A DNA stretch of 64,000 nt. Origin: Chamaea fasciata (Eukaryota > Chordata > Aves > Passeriformes > Sylviidae). The stretch spans positions 58,229,414-58,293,413 of the forward strand of contig JARCOQ010000005.1 of assembly GCA_029207755.1 (NCBI GenBank). The letters run 5' to 3'. Positions within the stretch are counted from its first letter, which is position 1; each line of letters opens with the position of its first letter. This document shows, piece by piece, positions 32,390-44,640 of this stretch. The notes under the pieces were generated by a model, which worked only from the letters and a program-made list of their open reading frames with translations, had not been told where the DNA came from and ran no database searches. The position numbers and the translations under genes were made by a program.

Positions 32390-35300
32390 CTGCAACAGAG
32401 TCAAAATGAGAACCCCAGGATCTCATCCTACCCAGGCTGAGCACCAAACTCTGCAGTCACCGTCATCTCCCCCACCCCACCACTACCTGCAACTTGAGGG
32501 CTTCTGAGAGATACATATATACTTTAGCCATATACACTTAAAACATAAAATTAATTTATAGAGTGCCTTGTAACTCTCAGAGGTTTAGGAAGTCCCAGCC
32601 TCTGTTACAACTTTCAATATCACTGGGTCACAATTCTACACATTTCCCACTGAAGAATTACCAAGTGCCAAAGCACTGTCTCATCAGCTAGAATGATGAT
32701 ACAGGATTTATTAGGACATATGTTCCCTGAACACAGAAACTGCATCACTGTCAACTGCTAGCCATTTCTCAATAGAGTTTGAATTTACATTTCCCTTTAA
32801 CAGTTCTACCAGTTTTTCACAATATTCATTCATATCTTTGAACTACTGCACACTTTCATTAAAGCAAATGCAGTATAAAACTAGCTGTGTACATTTCCAC
32901 AGATTGAATAACCTACTGTGTGGAAATGTAGCACAGATCAGGACACTGAGCACATGCAACTCCCAGGACTGCCCATCCCTAGCACTTATCTGTAAGAAAA
33001 ACCCATCTGTTTAAATTCAAGCCAAGAAAAGCAGGACTTGTGGTGTAACTAACAACCCACTCACTGTTTGTCATCTAGTAAGTTTCTTTTCAAATATCCA
33101 CAGAGAAATGTGGACATTGAACAACAGAAGACATCATGAGAGACACCTCTAGAAATTTTAATGCACAGCAATTTTAAAGCAAGTGAACAAGACAAACTCA
33201 CAAGTTTGATCTGGTCAGATATTTGGTACTCATCACAATACTTCAGAAAGGCTCTCATTTCAAGTTTTAAGTGTAATGCTCCAACTTCTTCCCTTGCCTT
33301 TGTTCTGTCCTGAACTGGGAAGTGGAGGAAGGCTCATGGAGATAGGATCCTTCCTCCTTTCGTGGCTTTTACAATAGGACCCTGAGCCTATCAGGTTTAT
33401 TGCTCTTCTCTCTCCCCCACTGCAGTATTACAGCACATGCAGTGAAAATGGCTCTTCCCTTGATGAGTGCTGGAATTATTAATTCTGAAAATTTAAAGCT
33501 TTCAGTTATGAAGAAACCTAAAAAGAAACCATACACAAACTGTCCTTCCCTATCAGTAGCATGTAAAAGAGACTCAAATGAGCCACCATGAATCTTGGTA
33601 AAGGAAAACAAAAGCCTTTGAGAAACTGATAAGGTATTAATTACCATCTCACAAAATGTTCTGAGCAGTGCTTCAAATTCCTGTTTCCTCTTAAGCAGGC
33701 TTTTGAGCCATGGCTGCTGCTCAGAAGTACTAAGACCTTGGAGTACACAGTGATCCCTTGGTTTCACAGACAGGCTCTCAAAACGTAGCCTACACCAGGA
33801 TCTGCAACCAATTGCAGGCAGAAACTTTTATTTGCAAATAAAAATAGAAGCCATGATAAAAATAGCTTAAAAAATCAGCCTACTTTTCCTGTATACAGGG
33901 GACTGATGCCTTAAGAATTAAAAACCAAAAATTTCATGATCCAGGAAGAGTCTCTCTCTTTAGCTATGAAGTGTTCCATTTTTGGCACTACATCATCAGT
34001 GCAGAAGAGGACAGCTAAGGACCACAAGTATTTTGGTATCCTTCTCCATTTTCTGTTCCCCCGTTGTTATCCCAGTATGTCTGCCACCTGAGTTGTTGCT
34101 CAGCCCCCATGTCAGCCCACTCTTGTTGAGAAAATCCAAAATAGGGTAAACTTCCCTTTTGCCAAGTGCATCTTCTTAAAAGTGACCACTTTCTACAGAT
34201 CTCCCGGTCAGGCCTGTTCTGGGGGCCCTCAGAGATAACCCAGCAGGAGTCTCTTCACCAGCTTTCCTCATTTTTTTCATCAGGCTGCCTGGCCCAGGTC
34301 TGTTCTCCCTAGAAACCTTCAGCTGAACTCCAGTTGTTACCACCTGGTATAGCAGGCTTCAGGGTTACTTACACTGCCCTCATCAGATGAAGGTATTTAT
34401 TCCTTCAGGCTGGTGAGCTATGCATTTGCACCAAAAATCTGGGTTTTGGCCAATGAAAGGACCATCTCACTTTATAATGAGAAACGGTACTGATAATAAA
34501 GAACCACATATTACACACCAAAGGCAGTTGGCTTATTAAAGTGTACGGGTCCACTGTGGGCATGGTCACACCAGAAGCCAACTCACTGTAGATTGCACCC
34601 ATGTAAAAACAAATATTTATTTTTAATAATATTTATTTAAAATAAAGCCTTCCCTTTGAGAAAACACCTGTGTGTTAAAACAGCACAGTGTTTCAGTGCC
34701 TGCTTAAATTAATCAGACAGAATTGATCCTGCAGGACTACTGATCTGAGCCATTATACCCTATCACGAAGAAAAACTGTAGCAGAGCTAATTTGGATCTT
34801 GATGATAATTTCTCTTCTAAACACAGATGTGTTCTGGAAACACTCATTTCAAACAGAAAGGATTCTTTCCAGAAAAAAACATTTTAAACTTTTAAAACCC
34901 ATATATCAACTTGCACAGCAGGCAAAAGGAAATACACAGACCTACTCATTTTTATTCATTCTGGACCAGCAATAATGGATTAAGCTAATCTCCTTCTGTT
35001 TAAAACCATAAATACATGCTCTTACTGCCAAGGGAAAAACCCCAAAGCTCCAGCTCAGTCCTGAGCACACCTTTTGTATATTAATGACTCTGCTGTTGCC
35101 AAACATGATGATAATATTTCCTGTTCTAGACAATACTATACTCTTATTTCTACCACAGCAAACTTAAGGCAATTCCAGGTCTTTTTCAGTCCAGTTAGTG
35201 TATTTTTTTTGACACTGAAATTGGTACCTGCAGTAAGCATTTTCATCATCTTAAAATGAAAATAAAAGCAATTCAAAAGTAGCTGTACCTATTTTGCAAT

Positions 35301-35405
35301 GCATCCTTCCCTCCAGAGATTTCAGCTTGAGATTTCCTTCTCAATTTGCATCTATAGTTTGCAATTATGAAAAGCAATTTAACCATAGCCATTTATGTCC
35401 CCACC

Positions 35406-35426
35406 TTTTTTTTTTTTTTTTTTTTT
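35406..35426 (+). repeat. Poly-T run
   Basis: About 21 consecutive T bases lie in intron 4. No adjacent retroposon body was recognised. Confidence 0.9.
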
Positions 35427-35816
35427 AAACATCAGAATTTGAGTGAACAATTCCTGGGGGAGACTGGAAAAAAATTAACAGGAGAGCTCATCTCAAGAAC
35501 CCTGAATCTCAGCTACAGCATATTTGTCACAAGAGTACAAGGCAGCTAAAGAAGAGTGTCAGAAACTGAGCTGCAGGGACTTGTTATTGTTCTGCCTTTT
35601 TTAAGAGAATTTAATCTAGGTTTTCACAATAGGATTATTAGCCTCAGAAAAAGGGAAAGCATGACCATGGGAAGAAAAGGAGCCCTAGACTTCAAAGATG
35701 ATATAGAGAATTCTTTCCACTGGACAACAAACAGGAAGGAAGAGTGCAAAGCTCTGAGCTTTTCTAAGAAAATCTCAAAATATGAAAATTTTCAGCAAGA
35801 CATTTGTTACACAGCA

Positions 35817-35820
35817 GATA

Positions 35821-35851
<31 letters not shown>

Positions 35852-35869
35852 ATAGATATATATATATAT
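35817..35869 (+). repeat. TA/GATATA microsatellite
   Basis: Alternating ta dinucleotides are interleaved with gatata units over about 50 bases. The Tyr/Ile/Asp repeat frame seen in translation is only this microsatellite. Confidence 0.9.
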
Positions 35870-36954
35870 GGAAAGGGAATAGGTGCAATTAAGTCTCTCC
35901 TAGGGACCAGCACAGCCCATGAAGCAGCAGCATCCAAAATCTATAGAAGAAATTCTATTTGTCATACTGTTTCAGTGAAGTCTTCTTTATGAGACTGAGG
36001 AGCAAAAACAATTTGCCAGACACACTGACAAAATGGCAAATCTGAAGTTTACCTTTAACATAAAAAGGAACCTGATGTCCTATAGTCATAAAAATAGTTC
36101 CCAATAAATGGTCAGTTCCTTCAGAAACTCTACCCTAGTACCGCCTCTTCACAGAAAATAGGAGGAACTCATACCAAGCATTGAGATTCAGCTGAATGAA
36201 CACCATATGGCAAAGATGCTGTATAGGGGAAAAAAACCCCAATTTTGCTGATGATTTACCTTTTGTCAGCCTTGAAAACCACACGGAAAACTTTTGCCAG
36301 CATATTTCACATTTAATTTGTATGATCCAAATTTAATTTGTGTGACGCGAACTGATGTAACTCAACAGAGAAGGAGATCACTTTGTAAAACACAAGCATT
36401 TTGCAGTGAACTTTTACAGTATCTAAAGAAATCAGGCTTTCATTGAGGTCTAGTCTGTCTTTTTAAACCCTGAACCTTTTAACAGGATATAAATGCCAAA
36501 CAAAGGTGGCCACCACTGGCAGAGATGTGTTGGGGCCCAGCACCAAAAAATGCTATGACCGAAAATATTCATAATTTCTTTTTTAGGGTCCTAAGTTTGT
36601 TCCTAGAGACTGTGAGAAGGCTGCTTCTTTGTTTAAGAAATATAAGGTTTTAACCCAAAGATAAAGACAATTACAGTATCTTTCAAGTAGAAGTTTGCTA
36701 ACTCATCATGCTCAGTATTTAATTTCATAAAATCAAGAAAAAAGCATACCCAAAGTAATCCTTTTTTTCATTTCTAAGCAACTTGCAACTCCAAATTTAT
36801 ACTGTATTTCACTGTAAATTATGGCTTAAAACACCGTCTTTCGAAATGTGAACACTTCAAAGCACTTCTTTTGAAACTGTGCTTTTAAAAGTTTTAACAT
36901 TGTATTTCTGAATCAAATTAGAAGCTGCATATAATGCATATGTTCACATATTAT

Positions 36955-37025
36955 TTATAGATACTTGCATGTATACAAGTATATATACATACTTGAATAT
37001 ATACAAGTATATATATATATATACA
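36955..37025 (+). repeat. TA/TACAAG microsatellite cluster
   Basis: Degenerate repeats of tatacaagtatatatac and pure ta runs extend over about 70 bases of intron 4. Confidence 0.85.
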
Positions 37026-37439
37026 CACTTGTTCTTCCAGGTGCACATTTGTACATCTGCATGTACATACAATATACACTCTCTGTAGACTTTAAAACTG
37101 GGAAGTTTAACAGAATTTGTCATGTAAATAAAACCCTAAATTTCAAGCTTTTACACTTAAATGATGTGTGCTTTGTGTCAAAGTTATTGGTGCAAAGCAC
37201 TAGATGTCATCCATGTTCACTATGTCACAGCTCAGATCAAAACTTCCCACAGTGAATTTGGCAGCGAGATAAATAAAACAATTAACTCTTCAGCAATTAG
37301 GACAGACCACATACGGTTTTGTTGTTCTCTAGCAAGCACTGAAAACTGGTTTTGCTCTATTTCACTTCCAAACCACCTTTTACATTTCAAGCAGTAAAGG
37401 GTTCGTATTTCCTCTCTTTAGAAGAGGTGCTTTTCAGAA

Positions 37440-37870
37440 GCCTGAAGCCAGAAAATGCTGGGTGTTTCCTTGACGGTGCCAAACCCTTTCAAGCTGCTGC
37501 GGCAGACGAGATGCTCAACAGCTTGGGCAGCAGGACCCCTTTCTCTGCGTGGCACTGCCCCCCTTCCGAGATGATGGCAGCACAGGGGCCGGCAGCTTGA
37601 GTTTTCATCTGGCTGGCGTCCCAGGCTCCTATTCTGGCTGGGCACGGACGAGCAGGAACAAACGCCGGCTGTCCCGCCCCGAGGCACCCCCTGCAGCCCG
37701 CGCATCCGCCGGCACTGGCAGCGGGACACGGGCACTCTGTGACAGCCCACACGCCACATGCTCCCGGGGCACGGCTGGTGAGGGCAGCGCTGCCCTCCTT
37801 TTGTTCCCTCCTGACCGTGTGCCAAACCCTGCTCGAGCCGAGTTTAGCGGCAGAAACTCCCTCTGGCTTG
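37440..37870. promoter_or_regulatory. CpG-dense intronic patch, possible alternative promoter or enhancer
   Basis: Within AT-rich intron 4, about 430 bases are clearly GC-rich and hold many CpG dinucleotides, for example around tcccgccccgagg, gcccgcgcatccgccgg and gagccgag. Overlapping open frames of 130-150 codons exist on both strands, which is expected in GC-rich DNA with few stops. It lies upstream of exon 5 on the minus strand, so an internal BICD1 promoter driving a form lacking the N-terminal coiled coil is conceivable. No TATA box or clear initiator decides the orientation. It might also be an old GC-rich repeat. Confidence 0.3.
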
Positions 37871-38279
37871 CAAGGGAGCATAATCAAATCTGTACGTGCA
37901 GGTATTTTTTAATGAGGGTTTTTTTCCAGATAGCTTTAGTCGTATTGAAGAATACCTTATTTCATTTCCAATTTCAGGGACATTTACCATTATGAAAGCA
38001 GGAAAAAATGAATCTAACCTCCTGTAACCCCAGCATCTCCATCCCTTTCTCCTCTTTGCACTAAATATCTGCTCAGGTCACACTGACTTTTGTGCAGGTA
38101 TGTACTCTGTGTACGAGGGATATTTCTGACAAAATCTGGATAAGAAAAAACACCAAAGCAGAAGTCTGGAAAATGGACATATGTGGCCAAGAATGTCACC
38201 AGGAATGATCACAGCAAAACTAGCACAAGGTTTCACAGGATGCGTCTAAACGCTACAGGACATTAAATTCAGCCCTTAC

Positions 38280-38717
38280 CTGCATGAGTTGCTGCTTCAG
38301 TTTCTGTATCTCTGATATGTTGAGCTCACTGAAGAGGTCAGAGACGGGGTGCAGAGATTCCCCTTTCCTACTCGTGGGAGTTCTGTAGTCACCGTTGAGT
38401 TTCACAAGAGGCCCGTGGATGTGTCCGTTCATTTTGTCGTCGTTGTTGGGCTCACCCCCGTCCTCTGAGAACTTCAACCCATCTACTGATATATTAATAT
38501 GGTTATTATACATACTATCATTGAGGTTGATATACTGGGCCAGTTCCTTTCTCAGATTGTTCTTTTGCTCTCTTTCATTTTTTAAAGTTTCCAGAGCTTC
38601 CTCCAGCTGATGCTCAGCAATCTCCTTCAGCCGGATGGCATCTTCTAGCTGGCTATTAAGCAACACTGTCTCCTCCTCAAATCGTTTAATCTCATGCTTT
38701 AAGCCTTCGTATTCAAC
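38280..38717 (-). CDS. BICD1: BICD1 coding exon 4 (coiled coil and linker)
   Basis: The exon is 438 bases, 146 residues, from [16 protein letters not shown] to [12 protein letters not shown]. The acceptor is tgtctaattcag and the donor gtaagg, both phase 0. The first 80 or so residues are strongly charged heptad sequence. A polar, non-coiled segment follows ([18 protein letters not shown], then [17 protein letters not shown]), and coiled coil resumes at the end ([17 protein letters not shown]). The same order occurs in vertebrate BICD1 and BICD2, where the polar segment breaks two coiled coils. The bird sequence reads [14 protein letters not shown] where human BICD1, as I remember it, lacks SMYN, so four residues differ in length. 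BICD2 has a residue block of comparable length there. This region belongs to the dynein/dynactin- and kinesin-binding half of the protein. Confidence 0.96.
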
Positions 38718-41700
38718 CTGAATTAGACAAGACAAAGAACATTCATAATACTAAAACTTGAGTTGTGAAAACCTGCCATTTATCAGCCCTGTTGAGATAG
38801 GTGTTAGAGAAACTATGGTTTGGAATACCAGACACTGCCTGCTGCTGCAAAGAACTGGCTCAACAAAAAGTGCACGTGGAGTTCACTCCGTTAAATACTC
38901 CAGTGCTCACTTTTTCAGCATGTGAGACTCAAGAAATAGAAAGCCTCTTTCTGAACAACTTATGATAAGCAATGAAATTTCATGGGAAGAAGGCTGGTTA
39001 TTAGTAGCTGTCCTGATAATAACAGATTTACTATGAATTGCTATAAGCAATGTTGGTATATCATGGTATTCATGGATCTTAGGTTAACATGGCCTGATTT
39101 ATGGTTTGCAAATATTCTGAAGATGACCTCGTATCTCAATTCCTACTAGGTATTAAGTCACTCAGGCACAGATACTCTCAAGTACCTTGGTAGTTTTCAA
39201 AAATACAGATGGAAGGTATAAAAACAGTAGAAGAGCCTCAACTCTCTTCTCTGTACTTTACAAGGCTCTCCATTTTCCCAGAGGTATTTAGTTTTAAAAA
39301 TTAATCAGGAATCTATTTGTACAGTCAGTTTAAACTCTTAGATGGCCCAAAACTGCTAGAGTTTTCAAGCTACCAGAAGAATGCAGCAAACAGTTGATTC
39401 AGGCCCCCACAGTCCCTGGACGGTGTGTAGGGAAGGGATGTCCCTCTGGAGCACACAGGAACCTGTTGCTCCAACCACAGTGCCTGGAATGTTTGTCAGT
39501 GACACCCGTTGGCAGCACTGGAGGAGTTCAGTGTTCTGTCCCTCTCAGAGGGCAGCTCCCTGTCCCACACCCAGGATTGGTATTTTATCAAGGTGTTTAT
39601 GGGCATTGTGAGCTGAGCCAAACAGCAGCTTCCTCTCTGTCCTTTAGAGGTAGCTCCTTTGTTCAGTCCTTTCCATTTCCCTTCACAAGAAACAAAGCCT
39701 GGAAAAACCCAGCCTAGCTCGAGAGTTGATCAGCAATACCTAGACAGTGCAGGAGATCCCCACTGCAGAAAGCTTCCCCTTTGCTGTCCTTTACATTCCT
39801 TTTCTCTGTTGGAAAACCCCACAGCAATGAAAAGGAACAGCTTTGTTTGTGAAGGTCCATGTCCACACTTGACCAGCACTCCTGGTAAAAATGATGACAC
39901 TTGGATTTTTTAAATTTAATTTTAATCATGTTAGCCATCTGCATCTTAATTTCAAAATGAAAAAAAAAATCTCATTATCAGGTGAAATAATTTAATAGCT
40001 TGGTGAAAGAGGAAAAAAATACAGAATTTTCATGTTTCCATGAAAAGCCCCGATTTTTTGCAGTTGATGCTTTTATAATTCAAACAACATTACTACCTGC
40101 AATCTTAATGCATTGCATAGAATTTTCTTGTATTTGACATATATGGATTTTTAATCAAACTAAAATGAGGGCAAAAATAAAATGGCAAAAAAAATTTCCA
40201 CCATTCCTATTGAAGTAGAATATTTATCAACCTGTCAAAAGTCTTCGACTCATAAACCTTTAGAAAAGCAAACTTCAAAACCAAAGCACTAATCTCCAAA
40301 CTCAGAAACATGTCAAACAGCAAAGTCCCAAAATGATATTGGACATTCTTAAATAGAAAAGGAAAATCCATGAGAGTTTCAAATCTACATTTGGCAATTC
40401 AGTATCTTTCCTTACTGAAGGAACAGGTCCATCTGGAAAAACTATGAAATGCAATCAAAGTAGCTATGCTTATAACTTAAGGACATGAAAAAAAGCCAAA
40501 CCCTGAAACATTAATTTTGAAGAATTAAAGATTTTAGTTAAACCAGATATTGCTGAAGTAAGACAGATAGACTTCCCTTTTGATAAGCAGAAGCGGGATT
40601 TAAGGGACTGATAAATCATGAGGCCTGTCAACTTATGTTTGTGTATTCTGACTAATCAATAGGCTTCAAGAAGGACAATGAATTCATAAATCAAATACTC
40701 CTGGGAAAACAGGATTCAGTTGTCACGCAACACTAAAAGGTTAAAAAGTCGAAGCGAAGAAGACTCACTTACTTCATCATTTTGAGACCCTGCCCCATAA
40801 AAAAGACCACCGAGCCATTTCAAAGAACAAACCACGCATGCTTAATAGCTTTTGGCTAATTACCATACGAAGCGGGGAATGGGATGTACTAAAGTCATGA
40901 ATATACATTTGTGTTTTGGGTATTCAATACTTCTGTACATAAAAAGACCCTGTGATCTGTGAGCGCGCGTGTTTGGGAGCTATCCCGCACGCTGCCCGGC
41001 GTCGTAATTAAACATACACTTTCTAACTTTAAACTGTTAGAGAGTCTTTTGTTCGTCATAGTTGGATATCGGCATTAGGGCGATATTCATATTTTTTTTA
41101 ATAATTCAACCCTACAAAACAACCAAGACTTTTTCAATTTTAAACACATATAAAAGCTAGAGGTCTATATATCTCTATGGTTACCTTCTCATAGATTCTT
41201 ACTTTAAAAAGCTACAAAAAACCCCAACATGTAGATAATGACCTTCTAGCACCAAGATTTATAACATATGGGTTTGTAAATTCAACCATTAAAGAATGAT
41301 CTTAAAATTTTATCTTGTAAAGTAATTTTGGGAATCACAAGTGCATGGATCTGTGATGCAAAATGACTGATTTTTAAAGCCCTTCAAAATGTGGCAATGC
41401 TTTTTCTCTCTCCACAGACCGTTGGCATTTAGTTTCAGTTAGAATTAAATATTATGACAAATATAAACACTTGCAAGCAGATATCATTTTAGGCAAAAAC
41501 TAGCACAGTCCATGAAGGGCTCGTTTACTTCCTGACGATGTGACAATGACTCCTATGAGGTTGATGAGAAAAAAATCCATGCCCCAAAGGAGGAATTTGC
41601 TGTCTGGGTAAATAACTCTGGCAACAAAGATGATCTGTATAAATTCCGTTTCAGGAGTGGAAAGACCAGGCATCTTCATAAATAAGGAAATCATGAGCCC

Positions 41701-42460
41701 ATTCCCACTACCTGTGTATTCCCTGCAGCACAGCTCTGTTGTTTAAAGTGTTTCAATGGCACTTGTGCTGAAGCAGTAAAAAAGCAGTAAAAGAGAGCTG
41801 AAATAGCACTGCTTCTTCCTGCAGGAATAAGGCAGCTTTGTTCCAAGGCTGCCTCAGAAACTGTGACAGGGCTGGCTCTTCCACAGAAGCCCCAAGAGCA
41901 CCAGGCAATGGGTCAGGGCACAACCAGGGGCTGCAGTGCAGAGCTGTGACCCTCTGAGAGCAGGTGAGGAGAACGTGTTAGAAGTGCAATGTTATGTTAT
42001 GATGGTCTAGACAGCACCTAAAAGGCAGGAAGTGTTATACCACCCAACCTGGATATTTAAATTTTCATCACCACAAGTTAACTCTCCTGACAGGAGATCA
42101 AATCTCTTTTGCTCACTTTAAAGGACAACTGACCTCTGGGAACCAAGTTCCTGAGGAACGGGAAAAGCATGAAGCAAAAATACGCAGCTCTATCTCTTTC
42201 AATAATTCCTCTCTGATTCCACAGTTCTGCAGCGAAATATTCCATCATAATTTTTCAAAACTGAGGTAAGAGCTTCCCCATATTTCAAAAATGGCCAGTA
42301 ACACCATTTTAGAATAAATGATCAGCAAAAACCCAGCCGGGAAAAAAACCCCAAACATACAAAGAAACTTCTATCAAAGTCCTCTGCAGGATCACATTAT
42401 GGAAATTAGAGAAAATAGTGATAATTTATAGTACAGTGCCTTGAACCTTTCAGTGCTTAC
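38718..42460 (-). other. BICD1: BICD1 intron 3 (about 3.7 kb)
   Basis: This is a GT-AG intron (gtaagc ... taattcag). It contains one LTR copy in plus orientation (about 40740-41058), antisense to the gene. The remainder is unremarkable AT-rich sequence. Confidence 0.88.
40740..41058 (+). mobile_element. Endogenous retroviral LTR copy (likely solo or partial)
   Basis: The 3' half aligns with the copy at 62946-63597: shared ccctgtgat, tgtttgggagctat/tctttgggaggttac, gctgcccggcgtcg/ttgcctggtgctga, attaaacata, aactttaa and gttagagagtcttt. An ATTAAA polyadenylation signal is at 41007-41012, and the presumed end is CA at 41058. The segment gaagcggggaatgggatgta matches gaagcaggggagtgggcatg in the other copy. 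No gag, pol or env sequence flanks it, so it is probably a solo LTR. The family resembles avian ERV LTRs. The 5' limit is uncertain and could be further left. Confidence 0.75.
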
Positions 42461-42613
42461 TTGATTCTGTTTCAGTGTGGACACCAGTTTCTGTAAAGTG
42501 ATGTTTTCTTCCTCCAGCTCAGTGTAGTCCTGCAGCAGTCTCGCTTCTCGGAACTTGTACTCTCGAATCTCATCTTTCATTCGTATCCTCTGCAGCTCCA
42601 CCATTTCGTTATT
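42461..42613 (-). CDS. BICD1: BICD1 coding exon 3 (N-terminal coiled coil)
   Basis: The exon is 153 bases and encodes 51 residues beginning [20 protein letters not shown] and ending TLKQNQ. It is bounded on the minus strand by a pyrimidine-rich acceptor (ttttctcttgtcag) and a gtaagc donor. The reading is Glu/Lys/Leu-rich heptad-like sequence and matches, as I remember it, residues about 143-193 of vertebrate BICD1. In the family this is part of the first coiled coil, which helps recruit dynein and dynactin for minus-end transport on microtubules. It starts and ends in phase 0, so skipping it would keep frame. The open frame continues into the intron on the donor side for a few codons (VSTERFK...), which is not coding. 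It joins in frame to the exon at 38717. BICD2 is the alternative, but the wording is BICD1-like. Confidence 0.95.
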
Positions 42614-44504
42614 CTGACAAGAGAAAACACAAGTACATTACAATTCACACACAGCCAGTCTAATGCTGAACGCTGCCTTCAGAAAAGGCCAAACAAAAAT
42701 TAATCCTGGAATAGAAATGATTTAACAGTGCACATCAGAACACCATCACCTATTAATTTGAGGCCAAGCAATCATTTCAGGTGGGTGCCGGGAATGCAGA
42801 AATGGGAATGTCTGATAGAGAAGCCCCGATTAAAACAGTTTCAACATTAGATGCTTATTGAAATGGAAACCTGGGAAGGCTGTAGCATATCTCATTAGTT
42901 TCACTGGTCTACAACACAGCAGATTTAAAAAAAATTACCACCTGTTTTCCACAGAAGGATGCATTTTACATTCATACAGAAAAGCAGTGAGCACTGACAT
43001 CTGTTCTCCAAAGACATCTGCTAGGGAGCAAGGTGCACTCACATTTGCATCTGCAGGCACTAGAGAGGCTCACAGGCAGGCACAGGGTGGAAAGAACTTA
43101 TCAAAAGCCTGACAAACGCCTGGCTGTGCTGAGCAGGATCACACCCAGCACTCCGGGAACACACAAGGTCACCATTTTATTTTTCCCATTAGCACATACA
43201 GTGCCCAGACAGCCTTATGAGAGAGAACATGAGGGATCAGTTTCACCAAAAATCGATTCCGTCAGATTCCAGCTCTGACTGAGTTTGACATCAAGGGTCA
43301 GGTCATTCTGGAAAGACTCTGCTGGCGTAACCACGATGCGAAAGGCACTACGAGAAGATGGAGTTAACACACACACAGCTGGAAGAGAACAGTGACCGAT
43401 ACAGCCGGCTGGGAGGAACAACCTCCTGCCTGCCCTGCTTTGAAGAGAAGCCTGCACTTGTCTGACTAAGAGAAATGGGTATAGTCAATCACATCTCCTT
43501 TCCTGAAGGAGGATCCTGAGCATTACCCCAGTAGCTGGTGGAGAGACCTTACTGATGGGGCAGGGCCCCCTCACTGCTGGGATCTCAGAGAGAGCACACC
43601 TGGGAAGAAGTAATGAGTTTCTGTAAAAGATTCCAGTGTGAAGGGAGGGCAACCACTGGCCTGATGGATACCTGAACAAAAGTCAAATGTTTAAGCAGAA
43701 ATTGTAGTCAGGGAGCTCTAAATCAATCAATCTGCACCCTCACTCTCTGGTACACAAAGGAGAAAACCCCACATTCTGAATTAAGGATAAACGGAACTTC
43801 ACTTAGCATCTTGGTTAAATAATTACAAACCCCTGGAAAAGAACTTCCCAAAGCATGGGAAAATATTTTGATGCAAGACTTGATAAAAGTGGCTTTAAAA
43901 ATAAAAACTTTTTGTTAGAGAAAGCTAAAAATCATCAGCCTCCTCCTAGCAGCTAATTAAGAAGTAAAGAAACTACCCGATTTCTGAACTGAAAGCAACT
44001 GAAAAGATTCCCAGTAGAAGAGTCACAGTGCACTAGAAAAAAAAAAAAATTCCTGCATCCATCACTGCCTAAAAAACCTCTGAACAAATGGTAAGAGCAA
44101 CACCACAGATGATTTCAAAAGGTGAAGGCATTTTATACTTTTCGTTTTGTCACACCACATTCCCAGCTATGGCAGGTGTGGGTGTGTGTGCTAGTCTGAG
44201 GACAACACCAAATGCACAACTCCACCGTGTCAAGGATAAATTAAGCTGCTCAGCAACTCTCCCAGTGTCTGAGGATGATCAGCTCAGGGAATGAGCTGGC
44301 TGATATCCATTCAACACTGCCAGAAGCCCTGGGGAGAGGGAGCATCCTGACAGGATCCCAGAAGAGCTCACCGAGCCGTTCCCAGCTGCGCTGCCTGCAC
44401 CTCACCGGGGTGACACCACCACCACCACCAGCAGCCAGGACAGATCTGCTCATGATCCAAACTGCCTCTGCCATCAGCACTGCTGAGGAAAGAAGGGCCT
44501 CCCC

Positions 44505-44640
44505 AAAAGGCCAGGCTGGATAGGGCCTTGAGCACCCTGGTCTAGCAGAAGGTGTCCCTGTTCATGGCAGGGGCATTGGAACTATGCAATCTTTAAGGTC
44601 CTTTTTTAACACAATCTACTTCCTGATCCTGTGATTCTAA
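44505..44640 (+). mobile_element. CR1 LINE 3' fragment (plus orientation)
   Basis: The sequence contains the CR1 3' end signature: ccttgagcaccctggtctag, agaaggtgtccctg, catggcaggggcattggaac, atctttaaggtcc and a terminal ctgtgattcta. It is about 135 bases, severely 5'-truncated and non-coding. The end motif in plus orientation shows insertion antisense to BICD1. Confidence 0.85.

Larger units (their letters stand above)
32390..38279 (-). other. BICD1: BICD1 intron 4 (about 5.9 kb)
   Basis: This GT-AG intron contains a poly-T run (35406-35426), a TA/GATA-type microsatellite (about 35817-35869), a TA/TACA-type microsatellite (about 36955-37025), and a CpG-dense patch (about 37440-37870) that stands out from its AT-rich surroundings. 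Confidence 0.88.

Noticed and set aside
31481..32440. Long plus-strand frames of 151 and 163 codons opposite BICD1 exon 5
   Set aside because: They lie antisense to a well-supported coding exon, and their lengths are explained by the codon composition of that exon. No independent domain is visible.
37418..37995. Overlapping 132-148 codon frames on both strands in intron 4
   Set aside because: They coincide with the GC-rich CpG patch, where stop codons are rare in all frames. No family resemblance or splice context.
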